DNA of 33,009 nucleotides from NCBI GenBank assembly GCA_028293745.1, contig JAQGOF010000165.1:1-33009 (forward strand). The letters run 5' to 3'. Positions 25,031 to 33,009 of this stretch are shown here, in pieces. The notes below the pieces were generated by a model. It did not search any database and was not told the DNA's origin. It saw only the letters and a list, made by a program, of their open reading frames with translations. The translations under genes and the position numbers were made by a program. This DNA is from Gammaproteobacteria bacterium. Lineage in GTDB: Bacteria; Pseudomonadota; Gammaproteobacteria; Steroidobacterales; Steroidobacteraceae. Positions within the stretch are counted from its first letter, which is position 1. Each line of letters opens with the position of its first letter.

Positions 25031-25317
25031 TGTTGTCGTATAGCAATTGACGCGCGCTTTGCGGCGGCGTTAAGCTTGCAGCTCGTAGCGATGCTGCCGC
25101 GCCACAACGAAGTCTCGGGCTGTACGGCAATCGGTACGAACGTCGAACGCGGCTCGAGCGCGTTCAATATGTCGAGGGGGACCGATGACCGAGCATGCCT
25201 TCAGGCCGGGACCGCGCAAACCCGTTTGGCAATCTACCGCCACAGGTGCGATCACATCCCGCCGCCCTCCTCCGATCGCTGCCATCAACGACACAACTTC
25301 GGCGAGGGGGGATTTCT

Positions 25318-27660
25318 ATGCACCGACGGATTCTGTGCGGCGTCGTCATGACGCTGATTTCCGGAGCGGCGCTGGCCCAGTCCGCGGCACCGCAGGGTGA
25401 TAGCAAGCCTGCCGCCGTCAAGGCGTCCGGCGGACTCGAGGAGATCACTGTTACCGCAAACCGGCGAGAACAGAACCTCCAGGACGTCGGCACGTCAATT
25501 GCCGCGTTCACGGGCGAGCAGTTACAGGAGCTGGGTGTGGTCTCGGCGGCCGATGTAACAGCAATTACGCCGAACGTCGACCTGGTGCGCTCTTACTCGG
25601 GCCCCGGCTTCAACACGCAGATCACGATCCGCGGCGTAGGTCAGCCCGACTTCTCGGACACCACCGAGGCGACCGCCACTTCCTACGTCGATGAGTTCTA
25701 CATGATCGGTGCCGGACAGGCGGACTTCCTGACCTTCGATCTTGCGCGCGTCGAGGTTGCGCGCGGACCACAGGGCACCCTGCAGGGCCGTAATTCGACG
25801 GCCGGCAGTATCAACTACTACAGCAACCCGCCTGAGCTGAACAGGTACGCAGGCCAGGCTTCGGTGACGGCTGGCGAGAATCGACTCACGCGAAGCAATG
25901 CTTTCCTGAACTTCCCGATCGGCGACATCGTTGCAGTCCGCGCGTCAGTGGCGACCGATTACAATCAAGGTTACTTGAAGAACATCAACCCTCAGGCGCT
26001 CTTCAGCAAAGGCGGTAACAGCAACTTCGTAGCCACACGCCTGCAGGTGCTGATCAAGCCGAGCGATACATTCCAGCTGAAGATCAAGGGCGAGTACGGC
26101 GAGAGCGGACCGATCGCCAGCAACGAAAAAGGCATCGAGACCGGCACGATTCCCGGTAAGGTTGGCACCTATCAGGTACCAACCGATGCGTTCGGCCAGA
26201 ACATGGCGAACGTCGGCGCCGGCGCGACGGATGTCGTCAACACGGTGGGCCCGAACGAGCAGAATGCGAACATCCGCCACGTGCTGGCGCGAGCGGACTG
26301 GACTCCCGCGGACCGATGGAGTGTGGTGGGTCTTGCCGGCTGGCTCAAATCCCGGAAGAACGAAGTCGAGACCTGCGACCATACGCCGATACCGATTTGC
26401 CTGTTCTCGAATATTGGCGAGTCCAAACATACCGTGGTCGAGCTGCGGTCGCTTTACAACGCCACGAACTGGCGCCTGACGACAGGTGCAAACTACCTGA
26501 AGCAGGATATCGATGCGCGTTCCGCGACACCCTTGTTCTTCAGTCCGCAAGCCACGGCTGTCATCTTCGGCCCGACCGCCACCGGGATGTACACGCAGAC
26601 GTTCCATGACCGGCAGAGCCTGAAGAGTTGGGCCGTGTTCAGCCAGGGGGAATATGACCTCGACGACCAGTGGACTTTGATGGCCGGGGTGCGTTACACG
26701 CACGACAAGAAGGAGTTCAATGGCTTCGACGCCGTGTCGCTGAATATCCCGCTGTCCACACCGATTCCGCGGAACATCGACCAGTTCTCCACTATCGGCG
26801 CGCTGGCAGCAGCCGATCCGGCAGCGTCCTTGACGACGATCAACAGCGCTGCAAATGGCGACCTCGCCACGATCAGCAAGGGACTGGTCAATGGCCTGCT
26901 GCAGTTGAACTACAAGCCGACCGGGGACATGCTCGTGTATGGCTCGGTTCGGCGCGGCGTCAAGGGTGGCGGGTTCATATCCGGCAATGCCGCTGGAACG
27001 CCCGCCAATCTTCGCAAGTACAAGGACGAGGTCAACCTCGCCTACGAGGTCGGCGTGAAGTCAACGATTCTGAATTCCCGTGCACGGCTGAACGCTGCGG
27101 TGTTCTACTACGACTACAAGAGAATGCAGAACACGAGCTTCATCGGCATCACGAACGTGATCACGAACAATGACGCGAAGCTCTACGGAGGAGAGGTGGA
27201 ATTGACCTCCAGCTTGACTGACCAGTTGCAGTTGTCCGCCGGCGTCGGTCTCCTGCATACGAAGGTTTACAATATCAACAACCCCACCGGTGCAGTCCCG
27301 GCGGTGGAAGACAACGAGCTGCCGCTGGCGCCCAAGGTGAGCGCCAACCTGCAGGCGCGCTACACGTGGGACGTGGGTCCGTCACAGTTCTGGTTACAGG
27401 GTTCGGGCAAGTACAAGTCGTCGTTCTGGCGCGACTCGCTCAACAATCCGTCCACGCACATCCCCGGAAGCGCGCAAGTCGATGCCCTCGCCGGCTACGG
27501 CCCGGCCGATGGTCACTGGTCGCTGTCACTGTGGGTCAACAACGTGTTTGACTCGCGCAAGCCGATCAATTTGTTCGACCTGAGCACCGTCGGCGGAACC
27601 GGGGAAGTCGTATACCAGATGCCACGCTGGGTCGGAGCCACGTTCACGACGAAGTTTTGA
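25318..27660 (+). CDS. TonB-dependent outer-membrane receptor
   Basis: 780-residue outer-membrane transporter from the ATG at 25318 (strong GAGGGGGG ribosome-binding site). Signal peptide residues 1-20 (MHRRILCGVV...GAALA) with cleavage before QSAAP. A TonB-box-like EEITVTAN is at 41-48, the plug follows (TIRGVGQPD, RVEVARGPQGTLQGRNSTAG at about 145-164) and then the beta-barrel, ending in TFTTKF with a C-terminal Phe as expected. The plug and barrel are of the type abundant in sphingomonads and related gammaproteobacteria that import plant- or sterol-derived compounds. Its position beside the GntR gene and the shared operator suggest that it imports the substrate of this island. Confidence 0.95.
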   Translation: MHRRILCGVVMTLISGAALAQSAAPQGDSKPAAVKASGGLEEITVTANRREQNLQDVGTSIAAFTGEQLQELGVVSAADVTAITPNVDLVRSYSGPGFNTQITIRGVGQPDFSDTTEATATSYVDEFYMIGAGQADFLTFDLARVEVARGPQGTLQGRNSTAGSINYYSNPPELNRYAGQASVTAGENRLTRSNAFLNFPIGDIVAVRASVATDYNQGYLKNINPQALFSKGGNSNFVATRLQVLIKPSDTFQLKIKGEYGESGPIASNEKGIETGTIPGKVGTYQVPTDAFGQNMANVGAGATDVVNTVGPNEQNANIRHVLARADWTPADRWSVVGLAGWLKSRKNEVETCDHTPIPICLFSNIGESKHTVVELRSLYNATNWRLTTGANYLKQDIDARSATPLFFSPQATAVIFGPTATGMYTQTFHDRQSLKSWAVFSQGEYDLDDQWTLMAGVRYTHDKKEFNGFDAVSLNIPLSTPIPRNIDQFSTIGALAAADPAASLTTINSAANGDLATISKGLVNGLLQLNYKPTGDMLVYGSVRRGVKGGGFISGNAAGTPANLRKYKDEVNLAYEVGVKSTILNSRARLNAAVFYYDYKRMQNTSFIGITNVITNNDAKLYGGEVELTSSLTDQLQLSAGVGLLHTKVYNINNPTGAVPAVEDNELPLAPKVSANLQARYTWDVGPSQFWLQGSGKYKSSFWRDSLNNPSTHIPGSAQVDALAGYGPADGHWSLSLWVNNVFDSRKPINLFDLSTVGGTGEVVYQMPRWVGATFTTKF

Positions 27661-27670
27661 TGTCAGGCCT

Positions 27671-27697
27671 GTCCGGCCTCGGATAGCGAGGCCGGAC
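27671..27697 (+). terminator. Perfect 11-bp stem hairpin after the TonB receptor gene
   Basis: GTCCGGCCTCG (27671-27681), loop GATAG, CGAGGCCGGAC (27687-27697) in the 59-bp gap before the alcohol dehydrogenase. The stem is long and GC-rich but no T-tract follows, so it may be an mRNA 3'-end stabiliser or a partial terminator rather than a classical intrinsic terminator. Confidence 0.55.
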
Positions 27698-27719
27698 GGC
27701 GGTCACCGGGAGAGCCACA

Positions 27720-28793
27720 ATGCGTGCCGCAGTATTCGAGAAGGGTGGCTTCAAGCTCGAGAACCTTCCGGCCCCAAAGCCGGGAGCGGGCCAGATGCTC
27801 GTGCGCCCGCTCGTCTGTGGCATATGCGGCAGCGACCTTCACACGCGACACCACGCGCACCACCTGGCGAACCTGCTGCAGCGGGCGGGGTTCAAGGGTT
27901 TCATGAACCCGGACAAGCCGGTGGTTCTCGGTCACGAGTTCTGCTGTGAAATTATCGACTACGGGTCCGGCTGCGAACGCCGGGTCCCGATCGGGCAACG
28001 TGTAATCGGACTGCCGTTCATGGCGGGGCCCGATGGGATGGTGCTGCTCGGTTACTCGAATGTCTTCAACGGCGCATTCGCCGAGCAGATGATCCTGCAG
28101 GAAAATGCTACTTTTGCGGTGCCGGATCACGTGCCCACCGACGTGGCCGCGCTGTCCGAGCCACTCGCAGTTGCCGTCCATGCAGTGGCAGCTTCGGCTC
28201 CGGGACCGGATTGCGCCTTCGTCGTCTACGGTTGCGGCCCGGTCGGCCTGTTTGTCATCGCGCGTCTGAGATACCTCGGGTTCGGCCCGATTCTCGCGAT
28301 TGACCCCGACCCAGCGCGCAGGCGATTTGCAGAGCAGCTCGGCGCCGACGTGGTCACTGCCCCCTCCCCGGAACGCGTGGGCGCCTGGTGGGACAAGCGA
28401 GGCGCTCCACTGGGGGTGTCGGACGCCGCGGCCGCGCGCGCAGCGGGCATCGCGGGCCGGCGACCGATCATATTTGAATGTGTCGGAAAACCCGGACTCT
28501 TGAAGAGCATCGCAGAAGAGGCGCCTGCCGGTGCTTCGATGGTCGTTGTTGGATTGTGCATGAGCCCTGACACTATCGAGCCGTCGTACTTGATACAGAA
28601 GCAGATTGCGATGCGTTTCGTCTTCGCGTATGACGCCGAAGAGTTCGCCGAAGCAGCGCGGATGCTTGCGAAGGACCCTACCCGCGTAGCGCCGCTGGTG
28701 ACTGGTCATGAGACTCTCGAGCGCGTCGGAAGCGCGTTCGACCTCTTGGAGCGCGGCGGTTCCCACGCTAAGGTCCTCATCCGGTTGGCTTAG
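27720..28793 (+). CDS. Zinc-binding alcohol dehydrogenase (MDR)
   Basis: Zinc-dependent medium-chain dehydrogenase, 357 residues. Catalytic-zinc motifs are CGICGSDLH (Cys36, His41) and GHEF (His72, Glu73); the four-cysteine structural-zinc lobe is absent and replaced by a His-rich loop (HHAHHLANLLQRAG) plus a short insertion. The Rossmann motif is YGCGPVGLFVIA. A Gly-Gly-Ser ribosome-binding region (GGGAGAG) precedes the ATG. The Cys36/His72 pair suggests an active alcohol or polyol/threonine-type dehydrogenase. It opens a plus-strand run with the truncated MDR, acyl-CoA dehydrogenase and SDR. Substrate unknown. Confidence 0.92.
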   Translation: MRAAVFEKGGFKLENLPAPKPGAGQMLVRPLVCGICGSDLHTRHHAHHLANLLQRAGFKGFMNPDKPVVLGHEFCCEIIDYGSGCERRVPIGQRVIGLPFMAGPDGMVLLGYSNVFNGAFAEQMILQENATFAVPDHVPTDVAALSEPLAVAVHAVAASAPGPDCAFVVYGCGPVGLFVIARLRYLGFGPILAIDPDPARRRFAEQLGADVVTAPSPERVGAWWDKRGAPLGVSDAAAARAAGIAGRRPIIFECVGKPGLLKSIAEEAPAGASMVVVGLCMSPDTIEPSYLIQKQIAMRFVFAYDAEEFAEAARMLAKDPTRVAPLVTGHETLERVGSAFDLLERGGSHAKVLIRLA

Positions 28794-28807
28794 TCCCAGC
28801 GCCCGCT

Positions 28808-29320
28808 GTGAAGGCTCAGGTGTTGTCCCGATTCGGCGACGTTTCTGGCTTCGAGCTTCGCGACGTCCCGGTTCCCGAGCTGCAGCCCGGGTGCGCTCTG
28901 GTTCAGATCGCCGCGACGAGCGTCAATCCTGTTGACTACAAGTTGCGTCAGCATGGCTCGGCGATGGCGCCGGACCTCCCTGCAATTCTCGGTGCCGCGA
29001 GCGGGAAGACCGATATTTCTCTGCTCTCGGCGACAGCGCGGCTCAACGGTCAGATCGTCGCAATCGCCGGCCGTGGCCACCGCGATTTGGAGCCCCTCTT
29101 CGGGCGCGGCCAAAGCCTGCACTTCGTATTGGTACTTATCCCGATGCTGTACGGCTTCGGCCGCGCGGCCCATGGTGCGATACTGGAGCGCATCGCGACA
29201 CTGGTCGACGCGGGGACGGTACGACCCCTGGTCGATCCTATTCGCTTCCGCCTGCGAGAGGCTGCCGACGCCCACCGATTCGCCGAATCGGGCAGAGCGC
29301 TCGGCAAGGTCATCATTTAA
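28808..29320 (+). pseudogene. Internally deleted quinone-oxidoreductase-like MDR
   Basis: A 170-residue frame (GTG start) against about 320 for the family. Residues 1-62 are the GroES-like N-terminus (VQIAATSVNPVDYKLRQHG), and about 75-170 match the C-terminal part of such reductases (LNGQIVAIAGR, LVDAGTVRPLVDPIRF, AHRFAESGRALGKVII). The catalytic-domain remainder and the Rossmann nucleotide-binding loop between them are missing. Because both halves stay in frame, an in-frame deletion of roughly 150 residues is the simplest reading. Without NADPH-binding site it should be inactive. It lies 14 bp after the alcohol dehydrogenase and before the acyl-CoA dehydrogenase. Confidence 0.8.
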
Positions 29321-29321
29321 G

Positions 29322-29343
29322 TTGCTGACTTATAGAGCAGCAA
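29322..29343. promoter_or_regulatory. Inverted repeat immediately upstream of acyl-CoA dehydrogenase
   Basis: TTGCTG (29322-29327) and CAGCAA (29338-29343) flank a ten-base AT-rich centre, just before the ribosome-binding site AAGGAA of the gene at 29357. It could be an operator or a short leader hairpin. No family is recognised. Confidence 0.3.
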
Positions 29344-29356
29344 GGAAAACGCACCG

Positions 29357-30655
29357 ATGCCATTCGTCCATTCAACACGGGTTCGCGATTACCACGCGCA
29401 ACTCGAAGCCTTCATGGCCAAACACATCTATCCAAACGAGCGGCGTTACTACCAGGAGGCTGAACAGCTCGGACCGTGGCAAGTCCACCCGGTGATCGAG
29501 GAACTGAAACCGCTGGCCAGGGCTGCGGGCCTCTGGAATTTGTTTCTGCCCGACACGGAACACGGTGCCGGTTTGTCGAATCTCGACTACGCGCCTCTAT
29601 GCGAGATCATGGGGCGATCACATCTGGCACCTGAAGTGTTCAACTGCTCGGCGCCCGATACCGGCAACATGGAGGTGCTTGCACGCTATGGCTCGCCAGA
29701 CCAGAAGAGGCGTTGGCTCATGCCGCTGTTGGCGGGCGAGATCCGCTCGGCGTTCGGCATGACGGAGCCGCTCGTCGCTTCGTCGGATGCGACCAACATC
29801 GAAAGCTCAATCGTCCGCGACCGCAACGAGTATGTCATCAACGGACGCAAGTGGTACACGACCGGGACCCCGGACCCGCGCTGCAAGATCATCATATTCA
29901 TGGGCAAGACCGATCCGGCCAATCCAGACAAGCACCGCCAGCAATCGATGATCCTGGTGCCGAAGGACACGCCCGGAGTTCGGGTCCTGCGTTCGCTGCC
30001 CGTGTTGGGTTACTACGGCGTGCCGGATCGCGCTGCTGAGGTTGTGTTTGAAAACGTTCGCGTGCCCGTCGAGAACATTCTGCTCGGCGAGGGCCGCGGC
30101 TTCGAGATCGCGCAGGGCCGGCTCGGGCCGGGGCGCATTCATCACTGCATGCGGCTGATTGGGCTCGCCGAGCGCGTGCTCGAGCGGATGTGCCGCCGGG
30201 CGGATCTGCGCACTCCGTTCGGCCGTCCGTTGTCCGAGCAGGGCGTGACACTCGAACGAATCGGGAAGTCACGCATCCTCATCGATCAGTCGCGTCTGCT
30301 CACTCTGAATGCGGCCTGGATGATGGATACCGTTGGCAACAAGGTTGCGCGCACTGAGATTGCGATGATCAAGGTGGCCGCACCTGAGATGGCCTGCCAG
30401 GTTATTGACTGGGCGATGCAGGCGTTTGGTGGAGCAGGCACGAGTAACGACTATTTCCTAGGCGCCGCCTATGCGACTGCGCGCTTGCTTCGACTCGCCG
30501 ACGGCCCTGACGAGGTGCACCGCAACCAGATCGCTCGCCTCGAGTTGCGCCGGCACAGAGGCACCGATCCGGCTCAGACTGGCGGCGGAGCGGAAGTGCT
30601 CACGCTACGCGAGGTCGAGGAGATCGGCGTGGCCGGGCCCGGCCGCCGTCTCTGA
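29357..30655 (+). CDS. Acyl-CoA dehydrogenase, ACAD10/11-like (copy 2)
   Basis: 432-residue FAD acyl-CoA dehydrogenase, a close paralogue of the one at 5146-6465. Shared segments include [33 protein letters not shown] and [12 protein letters not shown]; residues 234-281 are identical in both. As in copy 1, the catalytic-Glu region of classical ACADs reads ADGPDEVH, the ACAD10/11 form. AAGGAA ten bases before the ATG is a good ribosome-binding site. It is followed after 41 bp by an SDR. It likely dehydrogenates a related or the same acyl-CoA as copy 1, perhaps under different induction. In animals this group handles hydroxylated acyl-CoAs through phosphorylation; whether that applies here is open. 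Confidence 0.93.
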   Translation: MPFVHSTRVRDYHAQLEAFMAKHIYPNERRYYQEAEQLGPWQVHPVIEELKPLARAAGLWNLFLPDTEHGAGLSNLDYAPLCEIMGRSHLAPEVFNCSAPDTGNMEVLARYGSPDQKRRWLMPLLAGEIRSAFGMTEPLVASSDATNIESSIVRDRNEYVINGRKWYTTGTPDPRCKIIIFMGKTDPANPDKHRQQSMILVPKDTPGVRVLRSLPVLGYYGVPDRAAEVVFENVRVPVENILLGEGRGFEIAQGRLGPGRIHHCMRLIGLAERVLERMCRRADLRTPFGRPLSEQGVTLERIGKSRILIDQSRLLTLNAAWMMDTVGNKVARTEIAMIKVAAPEMACQVIDWAMQAFGGAGTSNDYFLGAAYATARLLRLADGPDEVHRNQIARLELRRHRGTDPAQTGGGAEVLTLREVEEIGVAGPGRRL

Positions 30656-30696
30656 CGCACCTTTCTCAACCGAACACGCGCGCTGAAGCTTTGACA

Positions 30697-31476
30697 ATGC
30701 AAGATAACCACCGTCTCGATGGAAAGGTCGCTGTGATCACCGGTGCGGGCGGCGAGATCGGAGCTGCCACGATCCAACTCATGGCCTCGCGCGGTGCGCG
30801 CATCGTCGCCGTGGACTGCAACGCGCACGTGCTCGACCAACTCGCCCCGTGCCTGTCTTCGGGAGCCGCTCACCTGCGAATCGTCGCGGACGTCACCGAT
30901 GAGGGGGCCGTTGCTGCATACGTTGAGCAGGCACGCGCAGTCATGGGGAGAATTGACATTTTTTTCAACAATGCAGGCATCGAAGGGCCGGTGCGTCCCA
31001 TCTCGGAGTATCCGCTCGAAGATTTCCTGCGTGTCATGGCGGTCAATGTGACCGGTACATTCCTGGGCCTGAAGCATGTCATTCCGGCGATGGCTTCCAC
31101 AGGCGGCGGCGCGATCATCAACGCCTCGAGCGTGGCTGGTCTGACCGGAACACCTGGAATCTGCGCCTACAATGCCAGCAAACATGCGGTGATCGGCCTG
31201 ACTCGTAGCGCGGCAGCAGAATGGGCCGGCAAGGGGATTCGTATCAACTCTGTCAATCCCGGCCCGATTGAATCGAGAATGATGCGCTCACTCGAGGAGG
31301 GCCTCGCGCCCGGAAGCGCTGAAGCCATGAGGCAGAAGTTCAACGCGCTGATCCCTGCCGGGCGATATGGGATGCCAGAAGAAGTAGCGGCGTTAGTCGC
31401 CTTCCTCGCATCCGACGAGGCCTGCTGGGTGCACGGCGCGGTATTTACCATCGACGGCGGTCTGACGGTGGGCTGA
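30697..31476 (+). CDS. SDR family oxidoreductase
   Basis: Classical SDR of 259 residues. Cofactor motif GAGGEIGAA, NNAG in FFNNAGIEG, Ser in NASSVAG, YNASK, and the C-terminal FTIDGG. The ATG at 30697 is preferred over a TTG at 30691. It follows the acyl-CoA dehydrogenase after 41 bp and would serve as the 3-hydroxyacyl-CoA or alcohol dehydrogenase of the same chain-shortening sequence. It is the last plus-strand gene before the convergent ATPase. Confidence 0.93.
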   Translation: MQDNHRLDGKVAVITGAGGEIGAATIQLMASRGARIVAVDCNAHVLDQLAPCLSSGAAHLRIVADVTDEGAVAAYVEQARAVMGRIDIFFNNAGIEGPVRPISEYPLEDFLRVMAVNVTGTFLGLKHVIPAMASTGGGAIINASSVAGLTGTPGICAYNASKHAVIGLTRSAAAEWAGKGIRINSVNPGPIESRMMRSLEEGLAPGSAEAMRQKFNALIPAGRYGMPEEVAALVAFLASDEACWVHGAVFTIDGGLTVG

Positions 31477-31660
31477 CCGATGGCCTCGCCGCCGAATAGT
31501 GTCGGGGTCGCGAAGGTCAAATGAGTGGGCAATTACAGTGCTGGATTGCCGGAGTTTCCGCACATTGCGCCTCTTGTGGCCGCGCTCCTTGATCCCCAGC
31601 GACTTGTGCCGTTCACTTCTGCGGTGAGCCAACGCGGCCCCACGTTACAGACGAGCCACT

Positions 31661-33009
31661 TCACGATTCCGCGTAGAGCGCCTGCAGGTCGTGCACGAGG
31701 ATTCCCGGTGTGGTGCCCTTCGACTTCCTGCGAACGAAGAGCAGTTGCCGGACGGTGCGATTGCCCGCCGGAAAATGATTCGCGCGCAGAGCCAACTCAT
31801 GTGCGGCTTGCGCGACTCCTGCACGTCCCTGCCAGCGACACTCTCCCAGGTCGACCCAACCGTCCGCACGCAAGCCAACCACATCGATTTGTACGGCACG
31901 ATCCCAATACTCTCCGATATCGAAATGTCCGCTCACACCTTCTTTCTCATACAGTAACGGCAGCGCCTCGCGGCACAGACGCTCGAAGCCTTCGCCACAG
32001 AAGGCCTCCCACTGCGGGGCGACGATCTGCTCGAACGCGCGCTCCGGCGAGTAGCGCCGCAGAGTGGCCCAATGCGGCTCCACGAACCGGAACCAGAAAC
32101 GCAACAACGGATCGGCAATCCTATACACGACGGAAGTTCGAGATGGGCGCTTGGAACTCAGCGGGAAAACGCGCTCAAGGTAGCCTAGGGACACCAGGGT
32201 CTTCAGGTGGGGCGCCAGCGCGCTCGCCGTGAGACCGACGGCTCGCGCGATGTGGGACTGCGCACGGCGCCCCAGCGCCACGGCTTCCAGCACGCTGGCA
32301 GCCTGTTTTACTTCGGCCAACTCCTCGCGCAATAGGAAGTCGGGTTCGCGCTGGAAAAACCCGTCAATTTCAAAGAACTCCCGCGCGATACCCTGGGCGA
32401 CGGAACGCCCTTGTTCGAATTGTTTGAGATAGGCCGGCACGCCACCGCAGACGAAGTACGCGCGCGCTTGCTCCTCAGTAGACCAGCTTGGATGGAAGGC
32501 CGCAGCCTCCCTGAAAGGGAACGGCTCGAGACGCAGGTCCGCGGTGCGACGGCCGTGGAGAGGCGAACGCGCGCCGAGAACCTCCCTTTCCATGAAACCG
32601 ATGAGCGAGCCACACAGGATCAGCATCAGTCCATTGTCGCGCTGCCACTCCAGATCCCAAAGGCGTTGGAGAACAGAGGGGAGCTCGGGGCTCGACTGGC
32701 AAAGCCACTGGAACTCGTCGAGCACCAATAGAAACTTGCGTTGTTTAGGTGCACTCGCGATAACGAGTCGCAGGGCCGCCTCCCACGTACCGGGTGCCGA
32801 CTCGGCGAGGTGCGGGGCGGCGAGCCATTCGGCGGCAGCACGCAGAAAGTCTGCGATCTGCGGCGTGCGTAATTTGTCACTCGCAATGAATAGAACGGTC
32901 GGTTTGCCGGAGGCGAAGCGCAGCAACAACTCCGTCTTGCCGACGCGACGCCGACCATAAACGGGGACCATCTCGGATCGGGATGAAGCGTAGCGCTGCT
33001 CCAGAACCT
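31661..33009 (-). CDS. AAA-type ATPase with DUF234 C-terminus, 5' end cut by window edge
   Basis: P-loop ATPase of the archaeal-type ATPase/DUF234 group. The ATG at 32971 is not the start: the frame stays open to the window edge and residues before it (LEQRYASSRSE) belong to the family, so the true start is a short way outside. Walker A is YGRRRVGKTELL and Walker B FLLVLDEFQWL; a winged-helix region (RAQSHIARAVGLTASALAPH) follows and the C-terminal half (LLRFWFRFVEPH onward) is DUF234-like. Members are often thought to be selfish-element or toxin-antitoxin-like ATPases of uncertain role. It is unrelated to the catabolic genes and may mark the edge of the island. Confidence 0.88.
   Translation of the reverse strand, partial: VLEQRYASSRSEMVPVYGRRRVGKTELLLRFASGKPTVLFIASDKLRTPQIADFLRAAAEWLAAPHLAESAPGTWEAALRLVIASAPKQRKFLLVLDEFQWLCQSSPELPSVLQRLWDLEWQRDNGLMLILCGSLIGFMEREVLGARSPLHGRRTADLRLEPFPFREAAAFHPSWSTEEQARAYFVCGGVPAYLKQFEQGRSVAQGIAREFFEIDGFFQREPDFLLREELAEVKQAASVLEAVALGRRAQSHIARAVGLTASALAPHLKTLVSLGYLERVFPLSSKRPSRTSVVYRIADPLLRFWFRFVEPHWATLRRYSPERAFEQIVAPQWEAFCGEGFERLCREALPLLYEKEGVSGHFDIGEYWDRAVQIDVVGLRADGWVDLGECRWQGRAGVAQAAHELALRANHFPAGNRTVRQLLFVRRKSKGTTPGILVHDLQALYAES

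Larger units (their letters stand above)
24895..25317. promoter_or_regulatory. Divergent promoter region, GntR gene and TonB receptor
   Basis: This 423-bp stretch has no convincing gene; frames that cross it are upstream extensions of the flanking genes. It contains a promoter for the GntR gene (24937-24965), the TTGTAGGACAA operator (25020-25030), a further TTGTCGTATAGCAA (25033-25046) and a TTGACG (25047-25052) that could serve as -35 for the receptor, though its -10 (TTAAGC after 17 bp) is poor. A strong ribosome-binding site, GAGGGGGG, lies before the receptor ATG. Confidence 0.6.

Noticed and set aside
24895..25167. N-terminal extension of the GntR regulator
   Set aside because: The extension has no similarity to GntR proteins and covers the operator; the ATG at 24894 has an ideal ribosome-binding site.
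25945..26703. Open frame of about 250 codons antisense to the TonB receptor
   Set aside because: The receptor frame is intact and typical; the antisense product has no recognisable domain.
27663..28766. Long open frame of about 367 codons antisense to the alcohol dehydrogenase gene
   Set aside because: Low-complexity translation with no family features; it is the shadow of a well-conserved MDR gene in GC-rich DNA.
31525..32232. Plus-strand frame of about 235 codons after the last SDR
   Set aside because: It lies mostly over the ATPase gene, is Arg/Pro/Ser-rich and unlike any protein family; the ATPase frame is the real one.
1..33009. tRNA, rRNA, CRISPR, insertion sequences, integrase or prophage genes
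   Set aside because: None could be supported on either strand; apart from the two decayed genes there is no direct sign of a mobile element.

Overview
The window is GC-rich, densely packed DNA from an aerobic Gram-negative bacterium. A TonB-dependent outer-membrane receptor, glutathione transferases, a FadR-type GntR regulator and many acyl-CoA and short-chain dehydrogenases point to a catabolic proteobacterium, for example a sphingomonad-like or Steroidobacter-like lineage. The exact taxon cannot be read from the sequence. No rRNA, tRNA, CRISPR array, insertion sequence or phage gene was seen. Nearly all genes are enzymes of peripheral catabolism, so this is a degradation island.

Layout. 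Positions 1-4086 (+): a short-chain dehydrogenase (cut by the window edge), two glutathione-transferase-fold proteins, a luciferase-like flavin oxidoreductase and a second SDR. Positions 4166-9331 (-): quinone-oxidoreductase-like MDR, acyl-CoA dehydrogenase, acyl-CoA synthetase and an amidohydrolase. Positions 9458-11260: an enoyl-CoA hydratase (+) facing an SDR (-) that is followed by a crotonase remnant. Positions 11371-12159 (-): a protein-tyrosine-phosphatase-like enzyme. Positions 12332-23087 (+): a tight nine-gene operon. Positions 23095-24894 (-): an MDR reductase and a GntR regulator. Positions 25318-27660 (+): a TonB receptor. Positions 27720-31476 (+): a zinc alcohol dehydrogenase, an internally deleted MDR, a second copy of the acyl-CoA dehydrogenase and an SDR. 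Positions 31661-33009 (-): a DUF234-type ATPase that runs off the window.

The centrepiece is the operon at 12332-23087. It encodes a free-standing phosphohistidine swivel domain, an unrecognised 511-residue protein, an AMP-forming CoA ligase, an unrecognised 199-residue protein, a pyruvate-phosphate-dikinase-like protein without the pyruvate/PEP barrel, a complete biotin carboxylase system (carrier, biotin carboxylase, PycB/OadA-type carboxyltransferase) and a thiolase. The set reads as: phosphorylate the substrate with ATP, carboxylate it with biotin, form a CoA thioester, cleave with thiolase. This is the logic known for 4-hydroxyacetophenone/acetovanillone catabolism (Hpe in Rhodococcus, Acv in Sphingobium; recalled from the literature, not searched). 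Aryl methyl ketones from lignin are therefore the leading substrate guess. The carboxyltransferase has lost two canonical metal ligands and the catalytic Thr, by eye alignment, which fits a non-pyruvate substrate. The adjacent tyrosine-phosphatase-like enzyme could remove the aryl phosphate.

Regulation: a TTGT-NNN-ACAA palindrome of the FadR/GntR type lies upstream of the operon (12255-12265) and of the TonB receptor (25020-25030), and a one-mismatch copy precedes the SDR gene at 11260. The GntR gene at 24136-24894 is the obvious candidate regulator of uptake and catabolism together.
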